Assembly (NCBI GenBank): GCA_902478765.1
Contig: CABSMN010000093.1
Span: forward strand, 1 to 5,673
Length of the DNA stretch: 5,673 nt
Reading direction: 5' to 3'
Source of the DNA: an uncultured Collinsella sp.
GTDB taxonomy: Bacteria; Actinomycetota; Coriobacteriia; Coriobacteriales; Coriobacteriaceae
Part shown: positions 1-3,843 of the stretch, one piece after another
How the letters are laid out: each line of letters begins with the position of its first letter
Numbering within the stretch: the first letter of the stretch is position 1
The notes under the pieces: generated by a model
What the model was told of the DNA's origin: nothing
What the model saw: the letters and a program-made list of their open reading frames with translations, nothing else
The model's database searches: none
Made by a program: the position numbers and the translations under genes

Positions 1-46
1 TACACTTCTAGCTTCGTCGGCAGCGTCAGATGTGTATAAGAGACAG
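1..46 (+). other. Untrimmed Illumina/Nextera adapter (not genomic)
   Basis: Bases 14-46 match the Nextera read-1 adapter: TCGTCGGCAGCGTC followed by the 19-base transposon mosaic end finishing AAGAGACAG. Bases 1-5 (TACAC) match the 3' end of the P5 oligo. Bases 6-13 (TTCTAGCT) sit where the i5 index belongs and match, from memory, the Nextera index S515. This is library-construction DNA left at a contig end, so no gene, promoter or reading frame should be called across it. Bacterial sequence starts at about 47. Confidence 0.97.
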
Positions 47-47
47 C

Positions 48-176
48 TTTAGGCGCGTGGGAATTTACGACCCGCTGGGGCACACGGATCGAGATGACGT
101 TCGCGACAACTGCGAGATCTTCATCGACAGCTACGAGGAGCTGGACCTTGCTCGCGTTCTTGAGTTTGAGGGCTAG
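48..176 (+). CDS. C-terminal end of a probable HAD-family hydrolase (5' partial)
   Basis: A reading frame runs from the adapter junction to a TAG at 174-176, giving about 42 residues that include GIYDPLGHTDRDDVRDNCEI and then FIDSYEELDLARVLEFEG. The pattern 'G-[IV]-Y-D-P ... AD-x6 ... I-x-S-[FY]-E-E-L' resembles the end of many HAD-superfamily phosphatases (phosphoglycolate-phosphatase-like, subfamily IA), where the last strand and helix follow the final catalytic aspartates. None of the catalytic motifs is inside the window, because they would lie beyond the contig edge, so the assignment rests on the tail alone and the substrate cannot be given. The stop is only 9 bases before the thiN start, which suggests the two genes are co-transcribed. 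The frame upstream of 47 is adapter and must not be translated. Confidence 0.5.
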   Translation, partial: FRRVGIYDPLGHTDRDDVRDNCEIFIDSYEELDLARVLEFEG

Positions 177-185
177 GCGAGAACT

Positions 186-827
186 GTGGCTTGTAAAGTA
201 TTAGTAGTCTGCGGCTCGCCCGTAGTGGCAAGCGCCGATTTGCTGCGCCAGCTGACAGGGGAGTGCGACCACATCGTCGCCGTAGACCGCGGCCTGGATG
301 CCCTGCTGGGTGCCGGCCTAAGCTGCGACGTCTACGTCGGTGACGCCGACACGGTAAGCGACGCCGGTCGCGCCCTAGTCGACGCTGCCAAAGACTTCGA
401 AGTCGAACGCCACAACCCCTACAAGGACTACACCGATCTAGCATTAGCATTAGACACCATCCGCCGCCGCTGGCCAGCCGCCGAAGTGGTAGCAACCTGC
501 GCCACCGGAGGCCGCCCCGACATGGCCCTATCCGTCCTAGGCCTACTAGCCAACTACAAATACGCCCCCGTCTGGATCTGCGAAGACGAGATCACGGCCC
601 GTATCCTCCATGCGGGTGAGTCCTGGACCATCCGGGGCGCCGAAGGCAAGACCTGCTCCATAATCGCAATCGCCCCCAACACAGAAATAAGCGAACACGG
701 CTTGGAGTGGGAACTAGACCACACCTCGTTAGGATTACTAGCCGACACCGGAATCAGTAACATAGTAAGAGGAACAGCCAAAATCCAAGTCCACACCGGC
801 ACCGTCATCGCTTACCTCTACAAGTAA
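186..827 (+). CDS. thiN: Thiamine diphosphokinase (thiamine pyrophosphokinase)
   Basis: This 213-residue protein has the usual length and two-domain layout of bacterial thiamine pyrophosphokinase, the cytoplasmic enzyme that transfers pyrophosphate from ATP to thiamine. The N-terminal catalytic domain shows VDRGLDALL (33-41, in place of the common DGG-x-N), VGDADTVS (51-58; the acidic metal-binding GDxDS-type motif), KDYTDLALAL (80-89; family 'KD-x-TD-x-E-x-A-L') and ATGGRPD (106-112; family GATGGRxDH, with the usual His replaced by Met). The C-terminal thiamine-binding domain shows GLEWELD (172-178) and GISNIV (189-194). The GTG at 186 is chosen because it follows the upstream stop closely and the frame has no better start; the ribosome binding site (AGGCGAG) is weak. 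Codon use drifts along the gene: the 3' half is rich in CTA, TTA, ATA and AGA. The enzyme activity is confident; substrate specificity is taken from the family. Confidence 0.88.
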   Translation: MACKVLVVCGSPVVASADLLRQLTGECDHIVAVDRGLDALLGAGLSCDVYVGDADTVSDAGRALVDAAKDFEVERHNPYKDYTDLALALDTIRRRWPAAEVVATCATGGRPDMALSVLGLLANYKYAPVWICEDEITARILHAGESWTIRGAEGKTCSIIAIAPNTEISEHGLEWELDHTSLGLLADTGISNIVRGTAKIQVHTGTVIAYLYK

Positions 828-865
828 GGGCCTCCGCATCAAGGTTTTATCCACCGTCCCAGGAA

Positions 866-887
866 AACCCGTAAGGAACCCGTAAGG
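866..887 (+). repeat. Tandem 11-bp direct repeat
   Basis: AACCCGTAAGG occurs twice with no gap, at 866-876 and 877-887, between thiN and the tRNA promoter. The period is close to one helical turn, which would place two protein contacts on the same DNA face. It could equally be a replication-slippage duplication. No function is assigned. Confidence 0.6.
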
Positions 888-912
888 CGGAGAATCAATC
901 CAAAATTCCCCC

Positions 913-941
913 TTGCACCCCACGCCAACTTCCCCTATAGT
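913..941 (+). promoter_or_regulatory. Sigma-70-type promoter of the tRNA-Ala gene
   Basis: TTGCAC (913-918) and TATAGT (936-941) are separated by exactly 17 bases, each matching 5 of 6 consensus positions. Transcription would start near 948, a few bases before the mature tRNA 5' end at 955. The spacing and the placement right before a stable RNA gene make this the best-supported promoter in the window. It also implies the tRNA does not depend on read-through from thiN. Confidence 0.8.
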
Positions 942-954
942 AAATCCCTGTCAC

Positions 955-1030
955 GGGGGCGTAGCTCAGCTGGGAGAGCGCTTGACTGGCAGTCAAGAGG
1001 TCAGGGGTTCGATCCCCCTCGTCTCCACCA
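955..1030 (+). tRNA. tRNA-Ala (anticodon GGC)
   Basis: The 76 bases fold into a full cloverleaf. The acceptor stem GGGGGCG (955-961) pairs with CGTCTCC (1020-1026), then come discriminator A and an encoded CCA (1028-1030). The anticodon stem CTTGA/TCAAG (981-985/993-997) encloses the loop CTGGCAG, with anticodon GGC at 988-990, reading GCC and GCU. The T arm is AGGGG-TTCGATC-CCCCT. The third acceptor pair is G3:U70 (957 with 1024), the classic identity element recognised by alanyl-tRNA synthetase, which confirms the amino acid independently of the anticodon. It has its own promoter and terminator, so it appears to be a single-gene unit. tRNA genes are common integration sites and an accessory gene lies immediately downstream, but no second copy of the tRNA 3' end is visible in the window. 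Confidence 0.97.
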
Positions 1031-1040
1031 ACGTGAATGC

Positions 1041-1070
1041 AAGGCCACTCAATCGAGTGGCCTTTTGTAT
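1041..1070 (+). terminator. Intrinsic terminator of the tRNA-Ala gene
   Basis: AAGGCCACTC (1041-1050) and GAGTGGCCTT (1055-1064) form a perfect 10-bp stem with the four-base loop AATC, followed by a T-rich tail (TTTT from 1063, then GTATTT). It lies 10 bases past the tRNA CCA end. The T tail is only on the plus strand, so it would not end transcripts of the convergent fic gene. Confidence 0.9.
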
Positions 1071-1085
1071 TTGCAACATCTTTTG

Positions 1086-1117
1086 ATTCCCATTTAGGAG
1101 AGACTCCAAATGGGGAT
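1086..1117. repeat. Strong hairpin of unknown role
   Basis: CCCATTT (1089-1095) pairs with AAATGGG (1108-1114), and GGAG (1097-1100) with CTCC (1104-1107) around an AGA loop. One A (1096) is bulged, and three more pairs outside (1086-1088 with 1115-1117, one G-U) give about 14 pairs. Farther out, AACATC (1075-1080) complements GATGTT (1115-1120). There is no T run on either side, so it is not a standard terminator. It lies between convergent tRNA and fic genes and might protect the fic mRNA 3' end or be a REP-like palindrome. Confidence 0.6.
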
Positions 1118-1179
1118 GTTCCAAAACCGCCAGATTGAAACCTGTCCCTTAATACGAGGTTGTCCGCCAGCCTCTTCAT

Positions 1180-2115
1180 CTACTCCAAAAAGTTCATAAC
1201 CAGAGAGACCATAGATTCCTTTTCTTCAGGTCTCGACTCAGCAATCATGAGCGCGACAGCAACAAGCGTGCTGTCTGCGATTCGTTTGTCTAAGCCGCGA
1301 AAAAGCAGTCCGTTGCGATCTAGATAGTAGAGAAAGAGGCTGCATCCGATTCGCTTGTTTCCATCGAGAAATGAATGGTTTTTGATGATGAGGTACAACA
1401 GATTTGCTGCCTTTTCCTGTACGGATGGGTAGAGGTCTTGGTCTCCAAACGACTGATTGATTACCGAGATACTGCTACGGAAGGACTCATCTTTTTCTAC
1501 GCCAAACAGGTCGCTCGTAAATCGGCTGCGCATTTGGGCTATTAATCTCATACAGAGCTCGTATTCGAGTGTGTATATCCCAGTTTGTCCCTTGGGCCGA
1601 TCAATGGATTCATGATCGTACTCATCGAGCAGTTTAAAGACATCTATATAGCTCTCAACGATATCGAGTATCTCACGAGAGCCGAGGTCCTCGGGCAGAC
1701 GTTCGATAATCTGAGCGACTGTCCCTAGTTGCTCGAGTCTACGTTCGTTTTCAACGTGTCCTTCAATAATTAACTTGTGGAGCACATTGGTTGCCCAGCG
1801 ACGGAATTCAACACCGCGTTGAGATTTAACGCGGTATCCAATGGACAATATCATGTCCAAGCTGTAATGATCAGTTTGATATCTTTTGCCGTCAGCAGCA
1901 GTTGTCGCAAAATTTGCGACAACTGAATCATCATCGCTTAATTCCTCCTTTAAAGCGTTGTTGATATGCTTGCCGATTGTTTTGACATCCCTATCAAACA
2001 GCGCTGCCATCTCATTTCGGGTCAGCCATACAGTTTCGCTTCCTTTGTCAATTACAACAGGAATCGTGACCTCTCGGTCGTTGGATTCAAAGAGAACAAT
2101 CTGATTGCCATTCAT
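1180..2115 (-). CDS. RhuM-Fic/Doc fusion protein (putative AMP- or phosphotransferase toxin)
   Basis: This 311-residue protein has an N-terminal RhuM ('virulence RhuM') domain, about residues 28-130, with VWLTRNEMAALFDRDVKTIG (29-48; helix-turn-helix-like), HYSLDMILSIGYRVKSQRG (83-101) and FRRWATNVL (104-112). The C-terminal Fic/Doc domain, about 176-311, carries HSFLDGNKR (247-255), matching the core HxFx(D/E)GN(K/R)R. H247 would be the catalytic base, and D251 with N253 would serve nucleotide and metal binding. Fic enzymes transfer AMP or phosphate to proteins, and the GNKR form resembles Doc, which phosphorylates EF-Tu; the target here is unknown. No [S/T]xxxE[G/N] inhibitory motif is visible. 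The start at 2115 is preferred over 2157 because GAGGTG lies 7 bases upstream of it. The gene is more AT-rich than its neighbours, suggesting transfer. It converges on the tRNA gene. Confidence 0.85.
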   Translation of the reverse strand: MNGNQIVLFESNDREVTIPVVIDKGSETVWLTRNEMAALFDRDVKTIGKHINNALKEELSDDDSVVANFATTAADGKRYQTDHYSLDMILSIGYRVKSQRGVEFRRWATNVLHKLIIEGHVENERRLEQLGTVAQIIERLPEDLGSREILDIVESYIDVFKLLDEYDHESIDRPKGQTGIYTLEYELCMRLIAQMRSRFTSDLFGVEKDESFRSSISVINQSFGDQDLYPSVQEKAANLLYLIIKNHSFLDGNKRIGCSLFLYYLDRNGLLFRGLDKRIADSTLVAVALMIAESRPEEKESMVSLVMNFLE

Positions 2116-2296
2116 TTTCGCGCACCTCATCAATCCATTGGGCACATGCATGTCCAATTCGATACTCGATTGTCTGCCGAACTTTATGGGTGTCGGCCAG
2201 CAGGAGCGCGTACCTGCCTAAGGGCTCTGAGTGACGGTCGCTGTGAATAAAGCATCCATCTCGCCGATACGTACCATTGGGGGCCTCCGTACCGGC
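2090..2296 (-). pseudogene. 69-codon open frame overlapping the fic start, no start codon (possible broken small gene)
   Basis: In the frame ending at a TGA (2087-2089) inside the fic coding region there are 69 sense codons after an in-frame TGA at 2297-2299. The translation includes GRYALLLADTHKVRQTIEYR and, farther on, AQWIDEVRENEW, which reads like ordinary protein. It has no ATG, GTG or TTG in a usable position. A different frame offers a strong start (GGAGG then ATG at 2277) but stops after 19 codons, and a -1 shift between the two would give a protein of about 63 residues overlapping fic by 29 bases. Size, order and overlap are those of an antitoxin upstream of its toxin, but no family is recognised. 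It could also be a chance open frame. Confidence 0.25.
2218..2277 (-). CDS. 19-codon leader ORF with strong ribosome binding site
   Basis: ATG at 2277 is preceded by GGAGG (2284-2288 on the plus strand as CCTCC) at a spacing of 6 bases, the strongest initiation signal upstream of fic. It encodes MVRIGEMDALFTATVTQSP and stops at TAG (2218-2220). It is either a leader peptide or the true start of the small overlapping frame described at 2090-2296, separated from it by a frameshift. The peptide has no recognisable family. Confidence 0.3.
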   Translation of the reverse strand: MVRIGEMDALFTATVTQSP

Positions 2297-2333
2297 TCAC
2301 GTTGCCCGTATACCTTTGACTTTATTCTATCAG

Positions 2334-2355
2334 ATATAGAACGCATGTTCTATAT
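2334..2355. promoter_or_regulatory. LexA/SOS-box-like palindrome upstream of the fic unit
   Basis: ATATAGAAC (2334-2342) and GTTCTATAT (2347-2355) are perfect 9-bp inverted arms around GCAT. The core GAACGCATGTTC (2339-2350) fits the Gram-positive LexA/DinR core GAAC-N4-GTTC, including the favoured R-N-R-Y centre; only the outer C and C of the B. subtilis consensus are A and T here. It lies about 60 bases upstream of the strong ATG at 2277 and 230 bases upstream of fic, on the side where a minus-strand promoter should be. LexA binding is inferred; another dimeric repressor is possible. Confidence 0.45.
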
Positions 2356-2477
2356 GTATTTTCTTCCGTTTCGGTGAACCTCGCACTGGGAGAAGGGATC
2401 GTCAACCTCGTCCCATAAACCGCACGCCCACATCTAGCTGAACCCCATAGTTTTCCAACAAACCACCCCAAAATGCG

Positions 2478-2506
2478 TTGACTCTGTAGCCAGGCGTGCC
2501 TATTGT
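2478..2506 (+). promoter_or_regulatory. Candidate plus-strand promoter (TTGACT-17-TATTGT)
   Basis: TTGACT (2478-2483) and TATTGT (2501-2506) are spaced by 17 bases. No plausible gene starts directly downstream. If active, it would make either a non-coding RNA or a very long untranslated leader for the 2797 ORF or the loaP operon. Chance occurrence cannot be excluded. Confidence 0.35.
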
Positions 2507-2586
2507 GCGATGAGCATCTTCGCAGTGCGACGCCCACGCCAACACCCGCAAAAAGTTGCACAATTTATTTCCCATGTCTGTTCATA

Positions 2587-2601
2587 GTTTGTTAGTCAAA
2601 C
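2587..2601. promoter_or_regulatory. Inverted repeat GTTTG-TTAGT-CAAAC
   Basis: GTTTG (2587-2591) and CAAAC (2597-2601) flank TTAGT. The form resembles operators of small MarR-like regulators. It shares TTAGT with the dyads at 2756-2790. Confidence 0.3.
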
Positions 2602-2740
2602 GTGAATATCAGTGCAGATCGCTGCTCCATTTGGGCTTCAGGAACGCCCCTAATCACTGCCAGCGCCCCAATAACCTGCGCCAACGTGAACAACATCCCA
2701 AAACAACCCCCTTGAGCACGCTAAATGAACGAAATGTTGT

Positions 2741-2790
2741 TAGCCGCTACTCAAATTAGTTTCACTAACAGCTTGTGCTAGGATACCTAA
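2741..2790. promoter_or_regulatory. Cluster of TTAG/CTAA dyads (putative operator) over a possible -10
   Basis: Three small palindromes follow one another: TAGCCGCTA (2741-2749), TTAGTTTCACTAA (2756-2768) and CTAGGATACCTAA (2778-2790, arms TAGG and CCTA). The last two have centres 22 bases apart, about two helical turns, and agree at 8 of 13 positions. TAGGAT (2779-2784) could be a -10 hexamer, so a bound repressor would block transcription toward the ATG at 2797. The pattern recalls MarR-family or DtxR-family operators but matches no consensus exactly, and no regulator gene is nearby in the window. Confidence 0.4.
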
Positions 2791-2796
2791 CGTTAC

Positions 2797-2934
2797 ATGA
2801 GTTCAACTGCGCTCGCGGTTCCAGCAAACCTCAAAGCGCAGGGTCAATCAGCATCCGGCCGTAACGGCGGTGCCAGAAACACCACGAGCTCCAATAAAGA
2901 AGTCATGCGACTTTATTTATTTGCATTGAATTAA
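2797..2934 (+). CDS. 45-codon ORF, possible N-terminal remnant of a lost gene
   Basis: ATG at 2797 opens a 45-codon frame ending TAA (2932-2934). The first part (MSSTALAVPANLKAQGQSAS...) uses codons normal for the GC-rich genes here and is rich in Ser, Gly and Asn. The end (KEVMRLYLFALN) turns hydrophobic just where the DNA becomes AT-rich and the frame stops, as if the first membrane segment of a transporter had been cut off. No good Shine-Dalgarno is present; a start from the TAGGAT -10 would give a nearly leaderless message. It lies immediately downstream of the dyad cluster at 2741-2790, which supports a formerly regulated gene. No family is recognised, and it may be non-coding. Confidence 0.3.
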   Translation: MSSTALAVPANLKAQGQSASGRNGGARNTTSSNKEVMRLYLFALN

Positions 2935-2960
2935 TCAAAAGATGCAAATGAACAATTGTT
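2893..2960. repeat. AT-rich cluster of nested inverted repeats
   Basis: Three dyads sit within 68 bases. AATAAA (2893-2898) with TTTATT (2912-2917) encloses GTC/GAC (2902-2904/2909-2911). ATTTGCAT (2919-2926) with ATGCAAAT (2942-2949) encloses TTGA/TCAA. AACAATTGTT (2951-2960) is a perfect 10-bp palindrome. The first, followed by a T-rich run, might work as a weak terminator for the 2797 ORF. The others look like protein-binding sites or the scar of a past rearrangement. Confidence 0.45.
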
Positions 2961-3071
2961 GTATGTCAACACGTAGCAGTTCTTCAGCTGTTTGCGTGCG
3001 GTCCAGTTTTGTACCCGCTTGACTGGCTCGCACGCAGCCAGCTGGGGTTGTGGGCAAACTTGCGATACACG

Positions 3072-3100
3072 CTTACAGCCTCAGTTTCTGCATTTATACA
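3072..3100 (+). promoter_or_regulatory. Candidate promoter of the loaP operon
   Basis: CTTACA (3072-3077) and TATACA (3095-3100), spaced by 17 bases, each match 4 of 6 consensus positions. This is the best-placed pair upstream of loaP and would give a leader of about 135 bases. A better -35 (TTGACT at 3019-3024) has no matching -10 at the right distance. Confidence 0.35.
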
Positions 3101-3107
3101 TACCGTT

Positions 3108-3192
3108 CACGGTGGGGCAGAGCCACGTGCTTGTCTAACTGGGCTCAGGGTTTGAATATGGAGCGCCTTCGCGCACAAGCGCCCTGGCGAAG
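3108..3192 (+). promoter_or_regulatory. Structured 5' leader of loaP with two hairpin regions
   Basis: CAC(G)GTGG (3108-3115) pairs with CCACGTG (3123-3129), leaving one bulged G and a 7-base loop. Farther on, GCGC occurs three times at 8-base spacing (3163, 3171, 3179), so either the first pair or the second pair can form a hairpin, while CTTCGC (3167-3172) can instead pair with GCGAAG (3187-3192). These folds exclude one another. ACCCC (3203-3207) can also pair with GGGGT (3232-3236) and mask the loaP ribosome binding site. LoaP proteins are known to act through RNA hairpins in operon leaders, so one of these may be its recognition element; that is inference. Confidence 0.4.
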
Positions 3193-3243
3193 CCATACCC
3201 AAACCCCGTGAGCCACACGTAAGACAGCAAGGGGGTGGTGCTC

Positions 3244-3789
3244 GTGTGGTATGTGATTCAGGTCATTAACGGTCGCGAAGACGTTATGCGTGAGCGCATC
3301 GAGCGCGTGGTGCCGGCTGACGCCATGCAAGAGCTCTTTTATCCCCAATATCAAACCGAGATCAAGGTACACGGCGAATGGGTCAACACGACCAAGCCGC
3401 TCTTTCCCGGTTATCTCATCTGTGATACAGCGGATCCCCGCACCGTGCAACAGTACCTGCTGCGCATGGACGACTTTGCCCGGGTGCTTGCCCAGGACGG
3501 TCAGTTTGTGCCGCTGGCAAAAGAAGAGACCCAGCTCATTGGTAGCTTTACCAACAGGGGAGATCGTGTAGTGCCCATGAGCGAAGCCTTAAAAGACGGC
3601 GATCAAGTCGTAGTAACGGCTGGTCCGCTGCTGGGTCACGAAGGCCTTATCAAAACCATTAACAGACGCAAGAGCACGGCTTTTTTGGAGCTCAACCTGT
3701 GCGGCCGACGCGTAACCACCCGCGTTGGCCTTGCCGTGCTTTCGAATGAGCAGCGTGTGATGCGCAACCTCAAAAAGGCGATTGCCTAG
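3244..3789 (+). CDS. loaP: LoaP-type transcription antiterminator (NusG paralogue)
   Basis: This 181-residue protein has the two-domain plan of NusG. An NGN domain (about 1-103) begins WYVIQVINGRE and contains KPLFPGYLI (51-59; the NusG-family 'P-L-F-P-G-Y' signature). A KOW domain (about 118-150) carries GDQVVVTAGPLLGHEGLIK. It binds RNA polymerase and makes it resist termination. Specialised NusG paralogues of the LoaP type head polysaccharide or antibiotic operons in Firmicutes and Actinobacteria, whereas housekeeping nusG sits beside secE and ribosomal protein genes. The position directly before a sugar transferase, glycosyltransferase and rfbA therefore favours LoaP. GTG at 3244 is preferred because GGGGGTGG (3231-3238) lies at a workable distance and the NGN domain starts right there; GTGs at 3235 and 3238 are alternatives. 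The next gene starts 51 bases after the stop. Confidence 0.85.
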   Translation: MWYVIQVINGREDVMRERIERVVPADAMQELFYPQYQTEIKVHGEWVNTTKPLFPGYLICDTADPRTVQQYLLRMDDFARVLAQDGQFVPLAKEETQLIGSFTNRGDRVVPMSEALKDGDQVVVTAGPLLGHEGLIKTINRRKSTAFLELNLCGRRVTTRVGLAVLSNEQRVMRNLKKAIA

Positions 3790-3813
3790 CTGCTGGCGAT
3801 TGCTGCACAGAAT

Positions 3814-3843
3814 AGGGAGGATCCCCGGCCTGGGGACGAAGTG
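3814..3843 (+). promoter_or_regulatory. Structured translation start of the sugar transferase gene
   Basis: AGGGAGG (3814-3820) is a strong Shine-Dalgarno sequence but ends 20 bases before the GTG at 3841. Between them, TCCCC (3822-3826) and GGGGA (3832-3836) form a 5-bp GC-rich hairpin. If it folds, the effective spacing drops to about 5 bases. GGGGA itself is 4 bases from GTG and could serve as a poor alternative site only when the hairpin is open. Confidence 0.45.

Larger units (their letters stand above)
2356..3243. other. Long intergenic region without a confident gene
   Basis: This stretch separates the divergent fic unit and the loaP operon. Longer open frames on both strands (a 79-codon and a 57-codon frame on the minus strand around 2322-2575, a 67-codon frame on the plus strand at 2556-2759) lack good ribosome binding sites and protein-like composition. 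It contains promoter-like pairs, several short dyads, an AT-rich segment at about 2890-2960 and a hairpin-rich leader before loaP. Each is listed separately. It may be regulatory DNA plus the remains of decayed genes. Confidence 0.6.

Noticed and set aside
121..495. Minus-strand 124-codon arginine-rich frame
   Set aside because: It lies opposite thiN, has the Arg/Cys/Gly-rich composition of a GC-rich shadow frame, and has no family features.
1007..1030. tRNA 3' end as an attachment site for an integrated element carrying fic
   Set aside because: No second copy of the tRNA 3' segment and no integrase gene are visible in the window, so integration cannot be claimed from this sequence.
1127..1170. 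Direct repeat CCGCCAG at 1127-1133 and 1164-1170
   Set aside because: Seven bases in GC-rich DNA is expected by chance, and no symmetry or promoter context supports it.
895..1179. Minus-strand 94-codon frame containing [20 protein letters not shown]
   Set aside because: It is the antisense translation of the tRNA-Ala gene, a well-known false protein seen in many genomes; the tRNA structure explains the sequence fully.
1180..2115. Built-in inhibitory motif [S/T]xxxE[G/N] of class II/III Fic proteins
   Set aside because: Near matches (TLEYEL at 182-187, SRPEEK at 294-299) lack the final G or N, so self-inhibition of the usual type is not supported.
2257..2277. Programmed -1 frameshift joining the 19-codon ORF to the 69-codon frame
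   Set aside because: No X-XXY-YYZ slippery heptamer in the start frame and no clear downstream stimulatory structure were found in the overlap; a mutation or a chance frame is simpler.
2322..2575. Minus-strand frames of 79 codons (2322-2561) and 57 codons (2402-2575, TGA at 2402-2404) in the intergenic region
   Set aside because: They overlap each other in different frames, have no good ribosome binding site, and show no recognisable family. The 57-codon frame looks slightly more protein-like but is not supported enough to list.
2556..2759. Plus-strand 67-codon frame starting MHNLFPMSVH
   Set aside because: It has no Shine-Dalgarno and an unlikely His/Asn/Arg/Pro-rich composition, and its 3' end runs into the dyad cluster.
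2866..2871. GGCGGT as a possible ops/JUMPstart element for an RfaH-like factor
   Set aside because: The match stops after six bases (GGCGGTGC instead of GGCGGTAG), it is about 375 bases from loaP, and LoaP proteins act on RNA hairpins rather than ops DNA.
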